60,686 nt of DNA from Deltaproteobacteria bacterium (GCA_016182965.1 JACPFM010000061.1:1-60686); one strand, 5' to 3'. Positions 1-7,836 are shown, numbered from the stretch's first letter. Translations and numbers: made by a program. Notes: generated from the sequence alone by a model not told the origin.

Positions 1-4
1 AGGC

Positions 5-67
5 AAACCGCGGCAGCGGTTTGTCGCGGGGGTGAGCCGCGCAGCGGCGAGGGGGGCGCGGCCCCCC
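5..67. repeat. Row of three stem-loops
   Basis: Three perfect hairpins follow each other: AAACCGC/GCGGTTT (5-11 with 16-22, loop GGCA), GCCGC/GCGGC (36-40 with 44-48, loop GCA) and GGGGGGC/GCCCCCC (51-57 with 61-67, loop GCG). No gene is visible at 1-149. The last hairpin could act as a terminator, but it has no T-run. The left end may belong to a larger structure cut by the window edge. Confidence 0.6.
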
Positions 68-77
68 TTGTGAGTGT

Positions 78-153
78 CTAGTACCCGCGTCTCGGCGCAG
101 CCGAGTGTTCGGCGCAGCCGAACCCGGAACAAAGTTCCGGCGCGGCGTACTAG
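78..153. repeat. Cloverleaf-like palindrome at a gene end
   Basis: An outer stem pairs CTAGTAC (78-84) with GTACTAG (147-153). After one bulged base it continues with CCGCG (85-89) pairing CGCGG (141-145). It encloses three perfect hairpins: CTCGGC/GCCGAG (91-105, loop GCA), TTCGGC/GCCGAA (108-122, loop GCA) and CCGGAAC/GTTCCGG (124-140, loop AAA). The whole is 76 nt and contains the TAG stop of the minus-strand hydratase gene. The base pairing is read directly. A role as terminator, RNA-processing site or mobile palindrome is inference. It is not a tRNA: there is no anticodon arm of normal size and no T-loop. Confidence 0.7.
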
Positions 154-944
154 CGGCCCATCCAGGCGGGCGGGCGCTTCTGCATGAACGCCATCAAGCC
201 CTCGCGCGCGTCTTCCGTGCCGAGCAGGACGCCGAGCTCGGCGCGCAGGATCGGCAACGACTCCTCGAGGCGCCTGCCGTCCTGGGCGGCCAGCGCCTGG
301 AGGCCGTGCCGGATCGCGAGCGGAGCCTTGGCGACGAGCGTGGCGCACAGCGTCGCGACCTTGCCGTCGAGCGCCTCGGGCGCATGCGCCGCATGGAGCA
401 ACCCGATGCTCGCGGCCTCGTGCGCGTCGAGCCGCTCGCCGAGCAGCATCATCTGCACGAGCCGCCGTCGCGGGACGAGGCGGTCGAGGACCGCCATGAT
501 CATCATCGGGAACAGCCCGACGTCGACCTCCGGCGTGCCGAGCTGCGCCGCCGACGACGCGAGCGCGAACGTCGACGACGCGACGAGGCCGAGCCCGCCG
601 CCCATCGCGTGCCCGTTCACCTTCGCCACGATCGGCTTGCCGTAGCCGTTCATCGTCGCGAGCAGCTTCGCGTAGTCGCCGCCGTCGCCGTCGAACGGGG
701 CGAGGCCGCCGTCCTCGCCGGCGGTGATCGCCGCGAAGTCCGCGCCGGCGCAGAAGGCCTTGCCTGAGCCGGTGAGCACCACGACGCGCACCGCCGCGTC
801 GCCGTCGGCGTCGGAGAGCGCCCAGCGCAGCTCGTTGATCATCTCCGGACCGATCGCGTTGCGACGATCCGGGTTGTTCAGCGTGATCGTGCACACCGGA
901 CCCTCGGCCGAGACGAGGATCTTGCGATAGGCGCGCGCCTCCAT
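150..944 (-). CDS. Enoyl-CoA hydratase/isomerase family protein
   Basis: 264 residues, the usual length for a crotonase-fold enzyme. The oxyanion-hole segments are visible: FCAGADF near residue 70 and GHAMGGGLGL near residue 105. A GTPEVDVGLFP segment carries the glutamate expected of the second catalytic acid. The family hydrates or isomerises acyl-CoA thioesters in the cytoplasm; the substrate here is unknown. The ATG shares its first base with the TGA of the upstream cleavage-enzyme gene (TGATG), which implies translational coupling. It is the last gene of a MarR-headed operon, so a catabolic role fits. The TAG stop lies inside the palindrome at 78-153. Confidence 0.9.
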   Translation of the reverse strand: MEARAYRKILVSAEGPVCTITLNNPDRRNAIGPEMINELRWALSDADGDAAVRVVVLTGSGKAFCAGADFAAITAGEDGGLAPFDGDGGDYAKLLATMNGYGKPIVAKVNGHAMGGGLGLVASSTFALASSAAQLGTPEVDVGLFPMMIMAVLDRLVPRRRLVQMMLLGERLDAHEAASIGLLHAAHAPEALDGKVATLCATLVAKAPLAIRHGLQALAAQDGRRLEESLPILRAELGVLLGTEDAREGLMAFMQKRPPAWMGR

Positions 945-1852
945 CAGGGCCTCTTCAGCCCGAGGAGGTGGTAGGTCTCGTCGATCGTCGCCGGGCGGCG
1001 GCCGACGTCGCGCACCATGCGCACGGCCGTCTCGACCAGCGCCCCGTTCGACTGCGCGACGGTGCCGTCGGGCAGATAGAAGTTGTCCTCGAGGCCGCAG
1101 CGGATGTTGCCGCCGAGCACCAGCGCCGCCGCGATCATGCGCCACTGCGGCCGGGAGATGCCGATGACCTCCCACTCCGACCCGGGCGGCATGATCTTGG
1201 TCTGCAGCTGCAGCGACTCGATGCTCGGCGGGATGCCGCCGAGCACGTTGAGGATGAACGAGAACTGCAGCGGCGGCTTCAGGATGCCCATGTCGAGCAG
1301 CGGCCAGATCCCGTGCGTGTGCCCGGTGTCGAAGCACTCGAGCTCCGGCTTCACGCCCGCCTCGTTCATCGCGGTCAGGCGCTTGATGATCTTCCCGTAG
1401 GTGTTGGGGAACACCATGTCGAAGACGAAGCTCTTCCGCTTCTCGGAGTACTTCGCGTAGTTCATCGTGCCCATGTTGAGGGCGGCGATCTCGGGCTTGC
1501 TCTCGCGGATGTACGTCGACTGCTCGGTGACGTCCTCGAGGATGGTGCCGGTCGAGAAGTTCAGGATGATCGGCGAGCGCTTGCGCACCTCCTCCTTGAT
1601 CCGCGCGAACACCGCCGGATTGAACGTCGGCGTGCCGTCGTCCTGCCGCGCGTGGATGTGCGCGACGGTGGCGCCGGCCTCGTAGGCGCGGCGGCACTCC
1701 TCGCCGATCTCCTCGGGCGTGTACGGGATGTTCTTGCACTGATCGCGGTTGGCGAGCACGCCCGTCACCGCGCAGGTGACCACGCAGGCTTCGCGGACCT
1801 CTCCATGAGAAGGGCTCGGCAACTTGCCGAGGCCGGCGGTCGGATCGGACAT
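944..1852 (-). CDS. Beta-keto acid cleavage enzyme (BKACE, DUF849)
   Basis: 302 residues. BKACE enzymes use a metal to condense a beta-keto acid with acetyl-CoA, releasing acetoacetate and a new acyl-CoA. The signature AHIHAR (residues 64-69) supplies the two metal-binding histidines, and the flanking CAVTG, NFSTGT and ALNMGTMN segments fit this TIM-barrel family. I place the start at the ATG at 1852 because GGAG lies 7 nt upstream (1860-1863); the GTG at 1858 is too close to that site. The substrate cannot be read from sequence. The product acyl-CoA could be handled by the coupled hydratase downstream. The MarR gene upstream probably controls it. Confidence 0.88.
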   Translation of the reverse strand: MSDPTAGLGKLPSPSHGEVREACVVTCAVTGVLANRDQCKNIPYTPEEIGEECRRAYEAGATVAHIHARQDDGTPTFNPAVFARIKEEVRKRSPIILNFSTGTILEDVTEQSTYIRESKPEIAALNMGTMNYAKYSEKRKSFVFDMVFPNTYGKIIKRLTAMNEAGVKPELECFDTGHTHGIWPLLDMGILKPPLQFSFILNVLGGIPPSIESLQLQTKIMPPGSEWEVIGISRPQWRMIAAALVLGGNIRCGLEDNFYLPDGTVAQSNGALVETAVRMVRDVGRRPATIDETYHLLGLKRP

Positions 1853-1863
1853 GGGCACTCTCC

Positions 1864-1884
1864 AGTCGTCGGTCGTCGGTCGTC
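1864..1884. repeat. Three degenerate AGTCGTC heptamers
   Basis: AGTCGTC followed by two GGTCGTC units in tandem, directly upstream of the ribosome-binding site of the BKACE gene. It matches the heptamer of the large elements at 3812 and 16498 but has no facing inverted arm. Confidence 0.5.
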
Positions 1885-1891
1885 ACGTCGG

Positions 1892-2374
1892 TCACGACGC
1901 GGCTTCGTCGTCGCCGCGTTGGACCTCCTTGCGTACGTAGGTCGTGATCTTGTCGAGCAGGGTCAGGAGCTGGCCGAGCTCCTCGCGGGTGAGCGCGCGC
2001 TCGAACGCGCTGCGGAAGATCTCGAAGGGCTCGAAATTCAGCGAGCGCGCGAGCTCGTGCCCCTTGCGCGTGAGCCGGATGTGCACGACGCGGCGGTCGT
2101 CGGAGGAGCGCTTTCGCTCGACGAGCCCCTCGCGCTCCATCCGGTCGACGATGCCGGTGACCGTGCTGTTCTGCGCGTTGATCTTCTCGGACAGCTCCGA
2201 CAGCGACAGATCACCGAGGTCCTCGAGGATCTTCGCGACCGACAGCTGGGGGCCGGTGAGGCCGTGCCGCGCGGCCTGCTCCTTCGTGAGCCGCCGTGAC
2301 TCGGTGTAGAGGTAGATGATCGTCTCGACGATGCGATCCACCTGCATTTTGTAGGGTTCGGGGATGCGCGGCAC
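1892..2374 (-). CDS. MarR-family transcriptional regulator
   Basis: 160 residues from the chosen GTG. The winged-helix core is clear: LTGPQLSVAKILEDLGDLS, then LSELSEKINAQNSTVTGIV as recognition helix, then DRMEREGLVERKRSSDDRR as wing. MarR proteins bind DNA palindromes as dimers and usually release them on binding an aromatic or acyl-CoA ligand. The start is at 2374 because AGGAG (2382-2386 on the complement) sits 7 nt upstream; the longer GTG frame from 2404 has no ribosome-binding site. It is first in the operon with the BKACE and hydratase genes. A perfect 16-bp palindrome lies 39 nt upstream, suggesting autoregulation. Confidence 0.92.
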   Translation of the reverse strand: MPRIPEPYKMQVDRIVETIIYLYTESRRLTKEQAARHGLTGPQLSVAKILEDLGDLSLSELSEKINAQNSTVTGIVDRMEREGLVERKRSSDDRRVVHIRLTRKGHELARSLNFEPFEIFRSAFERALTREELGQLLTLLDKITTYVRKEVQRGDDEAAS

Positions 2375-2412
2375 GGCGGGGCTCCTGCGGCGGACGAGCC
2401 GCACGCGGTGAT

Positions 2413-2428
2413 GTTTCGCATGCGAAAC
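2413..2428. promoter_or_regulatory. Putative MarR operator (16-bp palindrome)
   Basis: GTTTCGCATGCGAAAC is a perfect 16-bp palindrome, AT-richer than its surroundings, ending 39 nt before the marR start. Size, symmetry and position match MarR-family operators. That the adjacent MarR protein binds it is inference. Confidence 0.65.
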
Positions 2429-2526
2429 TTTCGCGTTCTGGCGAATTTGTCAAGCCGCCACGGCGGCGGAGCCCTGCTCGTCCGCGGGCATGGGAAAGAC
2501 GAAGCCTGATCGCGACGACCCGGGGC

Positions 2527-2567
2527 GACGATCGCGATCACGGGGCCACGGCATGATCGCGATCGTC
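2527..2567. promoter_or_regulatory. Inverted pair of GATCGCGATC palindromes
   Basis: GACGATCGCGATCACG (2527-2542) and CATGATCGCGATCGTC (2552-2567) are reverse complements at 15 of 16 positions, and each contains the perfect palindrome GATCGCGATC. They end 25 nt before the start of the beta-helix lipoprotein gene. They could be a paired operator or an mRNA stem-loop. Confidence 0.4.
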
Positions 2568-2592
2568 GAGGCCTGACGGCCATCTACCGTTC

Positions 2593-3807
2593 ATGCGCCG
2601 TGTGGTCCTCCTCCTGTCCACCGTCGCGCTCGTTGCCTGCCGACGCGACGCGGCCACGAACACGGAGGCGAAGGGAGCGAAGGCCGCGACGATCGCCACC
2701 GGCGCGGAGCCCTCCGCGAGGCCGCTGCTCCCCGGTGCCACCTGCGCGTTTCCCGACAAGATCGACGCCGACGTGACCGTGAGGAGCGGCTGCGTCGCCG
2801 ACGTCATCCACGACGTGCTGATCGCGCGCGGCGCCACGCTGACGCTGGAGCCGGGGGTCACGCTGCGCTTCCAGCCGTCGGCGTACCTCGAGATCGGCCA
2901 CCAGGGATCGCGCCTCGTCGCGCGCGGCACCAGGGAGCAGCCGATCCGGCTGACATCGGCGCAGCCCTCGCCGAAGCCCGGCGACTGGATCGGCCTGATC
3001 CTCGACGACGCGATCGGCGAAGGGACCGTGCTGGAGCACGCGATCGTCGAGTACGCCGGCCGCGAGAGCCACGGCGGTCGGGCGGCGCTCACCGCGTTCC
3101 GCGCGTTCCCGCCCGGGCGCGTCGCCGTCCGCGACGTCATCTTCCGCAACAACCTCGTGCCGATCAGCAACCTGCACGAGGGCGCGACCTTCGCGGCGTT
3201 CGAGCGCAACGTGCTCACGGCGAACGCGCGCGCCATGCGCGCCAGGCTCGACGTCCTCGCCGCGATCGGCCTGGGCAACGAGCTCGGCGACGGCGTGGAG
3301 GTCGTCGGCGGCACCGTCCGCGGCAAGGGCACGCTGCGCAAAGGCGCCTACCGCGTCATCGAGCCGATCTACGTCAACGGCGACGGAAACGAGGTCGCCT
3401 CGCTGACCATCGCCAAGGGCGCCGAGCTGCGCTTCGCGAGCAAGACGTGGCTCGAGACGGGCACCGCCGGCCCGGCCGAGCTCGTCGCCTCGGGCGTCAC
3501 CTTCACCAGCGCCGAGAGCGCGCCGAAGGCCGGCGACTGGGTGGGGCTGATCTTCGGCGACAAGACGCGCCGCGGCGTGGTGACCGACGCCCGCATCGAG
3601 TACGCGGGCGCCGAGGAGCACGGGGGCGACGCCGCGGTGACCTTCGTCGGCACCAAGAGCTGGCAGGCCCTCGACGTGATGTTCACCTCGGTGACGTTCC
3701 GCCACATCCGGCAGGCGCACTTCTCCTCGAACGGCGACGGCTGCAGCAAGGCGCTCGATCCCCGTCGCGGCATCGGCTGGGCCGGTTTCCTCGAGCCCTG
3801 CCGCTGA
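2593..3807 (+). CDS. Beta-helix-type lipoprotein
   Basis: 404 residues. A short basic N-terminus and hydrophobic stretch end in LVAC, a lipobox with Cys16, so it is probably lipid-anchored. Two similar segments contain the pattern (A)TLTLEPGVTLRF, then LVARGT or LVASGV, then KPGDWIGLI or KAGDWVGLI, then a VEYAG or IEYAG turn. This is the repeat signature of right-handed parallel beta-helix surface proteins. The second copy (about residues 260-360) repeats the first (about 75-170), so the gene probably arose by internal duplication. No catalytic residues are recognised and the function is unknown. The heptamer element begins 4 nt after its stop. Confidence 0.8.
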   Translation: MRRVVLLLSTVALVACRRDAATNTEAKGAKAATIATGAEPSARPLLPGATCAFPDKIDADVTVRSGCVADVIHDVLIARGATLTLEPGVTLRFQPSAYLEIGHQGSRLVARGTREQPIRLTSAQPSPKPGDWIGLILDDAIGEGTVLEHAIVEYAGRESHGGRAALTAFRAFPPGRVAVRDVIFRNNLVPISNLHEGATFAAFERNVLTANARAMRARLDVLAAIGLGNELGDGVEVVGGTVRGKGTLRKGAYRVIEPIYVNGDGNEVASLTIAKGAELRFASKTWLETGTAGPAELVASGVTFTSAESAPKAGDWVGLIFGDKTRRGVVTDARIEYAGAEEHGGDAAVTFVGTKSWQALDVMFTSVTFRHIRQAHFSSNGDGCSKALDPRRGIGWAGFLEPCR

Positions 3808-3811
3808 TCGG

Positions 3812-3987
3812 AGTCGTCAGTCGTCAGTCGTCAGTCGTCAGTCGTCAGTCGTCAGTCGTCAGTCGTGAATCGTCGACCATGGTCAAAGGTCGAACGTCGA
3901 ACGGGGGGCCGAGCCCCTGGGACCAGTTCGCCGTGCTCGGCGTTCTCGTGCTCATGGCTGATGACTGACGACTGACGACTGACGACT
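3812..3987. repeat. Inverted heptamer element, copy A
   Basis: Seven perfect tandem AGTCGTC units (3812-3860) plus one degenerate unit face three perfect GACGACT units (3967-3987) plus a degenerate one. GACGACT is the reverse complement of AGTCGTC. About 90 bp lie between and contain AAAGGTCGAACGTCGAAC and GAGCCCCTGG. It starts 4 nt after the stop of the plus-strand lipoprotein gene and ends 4 nt before the stop of the converging minus-strand gene. Transcribed, it would fold into one long stem. Copy B is at 16498-16717. Confidence 0.85.
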
Positions 3988-3991
3988 CTCC

Positions 3992-5128
3992 TCACCGGAT
4001 CGACAAGGTGCGGCGCTGCGGGGCGATGCCGATGCCGAGTTTCTGCGAGCGCTCGTAGTCGATGCTCGCGAACATCAGGGCGAAGTCGCCGAAGCGGGCC
4101 ACCGTCGGGGCGTTCGCGTGCGAGTTGCCGTCGGGATCGCCGAACAGCTTGCCGCCGAAGACGAACCCGTCGCGCTTCTCGAAGCGCCCGGAGTCGCCGA
4201 AGCGTCCCGCGAACCCGATCGACGATCCGCCGCGCCGATCGCGCCCGGTGAAGTGCAGTCGGTACTGGACGCGGCCCGCCGCGGAGAGGCCGCGGTCGAC
4301 CCACGGATCGTCGACCGCGCGATCGTCGAACGGCAGGCGCACGCCGGGCGGCAGCGTCGCTGGATCGACCGGCTCGCTCGGGCCGATCACCGGGTCCATC
4401 ACCGGCGTGCTCGGATCGGCGTCGAGCCGCGTGAAGGCCACGCCGTCGGGGCTCGTCGCCTCGCCTATCGACGCGCCGGACGCGTAGAACAGGTGGAAGG
4501 AGCCGTCGTCCAGCCGCACGACCGCGGGCGCGCGCGGCGGCTCGGTCTCCCAGAGGTCGTTCCTCTCGCCGCCCAGCACGATCGGGCCGGCGTCCTTCTC
4601 GAAGGCGCGGCCCTGCAGGCCGTCGGTCGAGCGCGCGCGCGCGATGCCGCCGGCGCCGGTCGCGTAGTAGAGCCAGATCGCGCCGCCGACCTCGAGCGCG
4701 CACGGATCGCCGATCGCGCCGCCCTCGAACGGCGCGCCGGCCGACAGCACGTCCTGCACGTCCTCGAACGTGCGCGCGTCGGGCGCCTCCATCCGCACGA
4801 TGCGCTCGCTCGGCCGGCCGTCGGGCCCGCGCTCGGCGTAGAGCACGACGCGCAGATCGCCGTCGCGGCCGGTGCCGCGCACCAGCACCGAAGGCGATCG
4901 CGAGGGCGGGGCGCCGGGGTAGCTGATCGTGCCGTTCGACGTGCCCGGCGGCAGCTCGTCGACGCCGGTGCACACGTCGCCGTCGCAGATCTCGCCGTGC
5001 TTGAGGGCGCGGAAGGGACCGGTGAGCGCGTTGGGCAGATCGACGTCGCCCTTGCCCTCGCCGGCGAGCGTGGCGCACGCCGACGCGACGACGCACAGAC
5101 CGAGCAGCGGCAGGCGGAGGTTCGTCAT
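3992..5128 (-). CDS. Propeller-like lipoprotein (GH43/GH32-like fold?)
   Basis: 378 residues. The signal sequence ends in the lipobox VASAC. The rest alternates motifs such as GDPCALEVGGAIWLYYAT, GIARARSTDG, DDGSFHLFYASG, GEATSPDGVAFT and DDPWVDRG, the style of five-bladed beta-propellers of the GH43/GH32 superfamily. I cannot assign catalytic acids, so enzymatic activity is uncertain. It overlaps the upstream FadL-like gene by 4 nt (ATGA) and is the last gene of that three-gene operon. A link with the two porins, such as binding a ligand at the outer membrane, is inference from context. Confidence 0.72.
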   Translation of the reverse strand: MTNLRLPLLGLCVVASACATLAGEGKGDVDLPNALTGPFRALKHGEICDGDVCTGVDELPPGTSNGTISYPGAPPSRSPSVLVRGTGRDGDLRVVLYAERGPDGRPSERIVRMEAPDARTFEDVQDVLSAGAPFEGGAIGDPCALEVGGAIWLYYATGAGGIARARSTDGLQGRAFEKDAGPIVLGGERNDLWETEPPRAPAVVRLDDGSFHLFYASGASIGEATSPDGVAFTRLDADPSTPVMDPVIGPSEPVDPATLPPGVRLPFDDRAVDDPWVDRGLSAAGRVQYRLHFTGRDRRGGSSIGFAGRFGDSGRFEKRDGFVFGGKLFGDPDGNSHANAPTVARFGDFALMFASIDYERSQKLGIGIAPQRRTLSIR

Positions 5129-6465
5129 CGGAATCGCAGCCCCATGACGGCGCCGAGCGACCAGATGTGGCCGCCGGCGGTGTAGTCGCCGATCGCGCTC
5201 GCCGCCGAGCCCTTGGCGGTGAGCCGCTCCGGCAGGATCGAGTACATCCCGTGCACGTCGAACCGGAGATCGCCGGGGATCTCCCGGGCGACGTCGCGCA
5301 GGCTGACGCCGGCGCCGAGCGACACGGCGTGTCGGTCGGCGTCGACGAAGTTGGTCCCGCCGGTCTGCTCCGGGATCGGCGAGCGCTCGTAGAAATACCC
5401 CAGGCGCCCGGCGAGGAAGTGGCCGCGCGTGCCGAGCGGCAGGCGACCCTCGACGCCGACGCGCGGCACGAAGCGATCCTGGAAGCGCGGCGGCAGGATC
5501 ACGGTCGGCGCCGGCTTCTCCGGCACCAGCGACGGCGGGAAGCCGGGCGGCGCCTCGAACTGCGTGACCGCCTGCACCGCGGTGACCGGCGACTTGTACG
5601 CCGCCCAGTTCACCCAGGTGACGTCGAGGTCGACGGTGACCTGCTCGTGCGGGTCCCAGCTCGCTCCGAACACCGCCTGCCGCGGCAGGAACGCGTTCAC
5701 CGAGCGGGTGGTGATGTACGTGAGGAAGGGGACCGAGATACCGAGCGCGTTCGCCTCCACGTCGAGCCGCGCGGAGATGTCGAGCGTGAGCTGGAACTCG
5801 CCGCGGTAGACGGCGGCGAAGCGCAGCTTGTCGGTCGCGTGCACGCGCACGCCGGCCTGCGGGTAGCGGATCGAGGTCAGATCGGCGTCGACCTCGTGGC
5901 GCAGCTCGCTCTCGCGGGGCGAGGCGATCTCGAGCCTGCCGGTGATGTCGAGCGAGGCCCGCGTCGCGGCCAGGTACACCAGCCCGCCGCCGATCTCGAG
6001 CCACTTCAGCGGCCGGATCGCCAGGTTGGTCGCGAGGAAGATGCGCTGCGGTCGGTTGTCGTACATCTCCCAGCGCGGCTGCTCCTGATCGAGCGAGCGC
6101 ACGCGGAACACGCGGTCGTCGGGCAGGTGCAGGCCGACCCCGAAGGCGAACGGGATGCCGGCGACCTCTCCGGGCGCGACCAGCCCGAAGTACATCCCGC
6201 GCACCGGATCGACCTGGTTGTCGCGCCCGTTCATCTTCAGCGCGTACAGCGCGCGCAGGTAGCCGACCTCGAAGGTGAGGCCCTTGGCGGCGGCGAGCCC
6301 GGCCGGGTTGTAGTAGTTCGCGCTGACGTCGCTGCTGTCGGCGGACACCGCGCCGCCGAGCGCGGCCGATCGCGAGCCGTAGCCGAACGCGTCGGTCGAT
6401 CCCGCCGACGCCGTCCGCGCCGAGGCGACGAGGACGACGGCGCTCGCCCAGGCGAAGGCGCGCAT
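5125..6465 (-). CDS. FadL/OmpP1-type outer-membrane protein 2
   Basis: 446 residues with a cleavable signal sequence (ending TASAG). The mature N-terminus GSTDAFGYGSRSAALGGA and the SANYYNPAGLA segment are typical of the FadL/TodX family, which forms beta-barrels for hydrophobic substrates. The protein is rich in alternating beta-strands and ends in phenylalanine-arginine (GLRFR); the usual terminal aromatic is next to last. Its ATG shares one base with the TGA of the upstream FadL-like gene (TGATG), and its stop overlaps the downstream lipoprotein start by 4 nt. The three genes are probably cotranscribed. The substrate is unknown. Confidence 0.85.
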   Translation of the reverse strand: MRAFAWASAVVLVASARTASAGSTDAFGYGSRSAALGGAVSADSSDVSANYYNPAGLAAAKGLTFEVGYLRALYALKMNGRDNQVDPVRGMYFGLVAPGEVAGIPFAFGVGLHLPDDRVFRVRSLDQEQPRWEMYDNRPQRIFLATNLAIRPLKWLEIGGGLVYLAATRASLDITGRLEIASPRESELRHEVDADLTSIRYPQAGVRVHATDKLRFAAVYRGEFQLTLDISARLDVEANALGISVPFLTYITTRSVNAFLPRQAVFGASWDPHEQVTVDLDVTWVNWAAYKSPVTAVQAVTQFEAPPGFPPSLVPEKPAPTVILPPRFQDRFVPRVGVEGRLPLGTRGHFLAGRLGYFYERSPIPEQTGGTNFVDADRHAVSLGAGVSLRDVAREIPGDLRFDVHGMYSILPERLTAKGSAASAIGDYTAGGHIWSLGAVMGLRFR

Positions 6466-7772
6466 CAGAACCGCACCCCCGCGGTCATGCCGATGACGGC
6501 GATGGTGCCGCCGCTCTCGACGTCCGGCTGACCGGCGGCCGGATCCTTGGCGTGCGTCCGATGGGTCAACAGGTGCAGCTGCCCGAACGCATCGAGCTGG
6601 AAGGGCAGCTCGTCGCTCCCGACCAGGGCGAACCCGGCGGTGAGCACATGGCGGCTCGAGTCGAGGAAGTTCTCCTTCCAGGTCTGCTTCGCGAGCGGGG
6701 TCGGCTCGAACGCGTACCCGGCCCGCAGCCGGAGCGCGGCGCGCGGGGTCAGCGGGACGCCGTGCTCGACCCCCAGGCGCGGCGAGACGGTGTCGCTCGG
6801 CGTGAAGGGGTGCAGCGGGTCGATGCCGGTGCCGTACGTCGGGTTGGCGAGCACCGTCGGCTCGTTCGGCCCGGGGTACTTCGACCAGCGACGCGCGAGC
6901 AGCCCGCCGGCGACGATCGTCCCGCGCTCGCCGACGGGCAGCGTCGGCGCGTTCGCGATCGAGCACCAGCGCGCCTCGAGGCCGACCTGCTCGGGCACGT
7001 ACTGCGCGACGCCCGCGACGTTGAAGTCGGGTAGGGGGATGCCGAGGTCCTGGGCGCGGATGGTCAGCGAGAACCGCCCGACCAGCTCGCCGCGGTACAC
7101 GAGGCCCACGCGGAAGCGATCGCCGAGATCGACGGCGAGCGACGCGATCGGCGCGTAAGCGGCGATGACCTGATCGTCGGTGCGCGATGCGACGCGGCCC
7201 GTCGCATCGAGCGAGATGAGGATCTCGCCCACCACGGCGGCGAGCGCCTCGAACCCGGCGCCGACGTGCACCCGATCGCCGATGCGCGCGCCGAGGCCCA
7301 TGACGATGGCGACCGACTGCACGCGCGGCGCGACGATCGGGTACTGGTGCCGCTCGGGGTAGAGGATCTTGCCACGGACGAGGAACTTCGCCGGGTTGAG
7401 GAAGCCGACCCCGAAGGTCAGCCGATCCTTCAACACGCCCCCGAACGGCAGCGGCAGCGCGGCGCCGATGTAGATGGTCTTCATCTCGTCGGTCGGCAGC
7501 GTCAGCGGGCGGCCCGGGGTGTCCGCGACGAGCGAGTGGCGCGCGACGCCAAGGCCGAGCGTGAGCGCCTTCTTGCGCGTGCCGGCGAGCAGGCCCGGGT
7601 TGCCGAACGTCGCCTCGTAGCCCTCGGCCGACGCCGCGGCCGTCATGCCCATCGCCGACGAGCGCGCTCCGAACCCGAACAGATCCTGAGGAGCGGCGTT
7701 CACGCCCGGTGCGATCGAAGATCCCAGGAGGGCCGCCCCCACCGCAGCGCCGAACGTCGGGAACCCGCGCAC
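6465..7772 (-). CDS. FadL/OmpP1-type outer-membrane protein 1
   Basis: 435 residues from a GTG start with a signal sequence ending in VNAAP. The mature start QDLFGFGARSSAMGMT and the EATFGNPGLLAG segment match the FadL N-terminal plug region, and the protein ends in GVRF, as beta-barrels do. It resembles the next gene in length and layout, so the pair is a probable tandem duplication with strong divergence. It is first of a three-gene, translationally coupled operon and diverges from the small lipoprotein gene at 7837. No clear ribosome-binding site precedes the GTG, so the exact start is uncertain. Confidence 0.83.
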   Translation of the reverse strand: MRGFPTFGAAVGAALLGSSIAPGVNAAPQDLFGFGARSSAMGMTAAASAEGYEATFGNPGLLAGTRKKALTLGLGVARHSLVADTPGRPLTLPTDEMKTIYIGAALPLPFGGVLKDRLTFGVGFLNPAKFLVRGKILYPERHQYPIVAPRVQSVAIVMGLGARIGDRVHVGAGFEALAAVVGEILISLDATGRVASRTDDQVIAAYAPIASLAVDLGDRFRVGLVYRGELVGRFSLTIRAQDLGIPLPDFNVAGVAQYVPEQVGLEARWCSIANAPTLPVGERGTIVAGGLLARRWSKYPGPNEPTVLANPTYGTGIDPLHPFTPSDTVSPRLGVEHGVPLTPRAALRLRAGYAFEPTPLAKQTWKENFLDSSRHVLTAGFALVGSDELPFQLDAFGQLHLLTHRTHAKDPAAGQPDVESGGTIAVIGMTAGVRF

Positions 7773-7836
7773 GAGGCCGGAGGCTATCAGATGGCCTGCA
7801 TCGTGAATGGACGCCGTGGAGAGAGAGTCCTAATCC

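Noticed and set aside
2527..2567. HIP1-type palindromes (GCGATCGC)
   Set aside because: The repeated core is GATCGCGATC, not GCGATCGC, and it occurs as a local inverted pair rather than dispersed.
3812..3987. Heptamer array as a CRISPR
   Set aside because: The unit is 7 bp with no spacers, and no cas genes are present.
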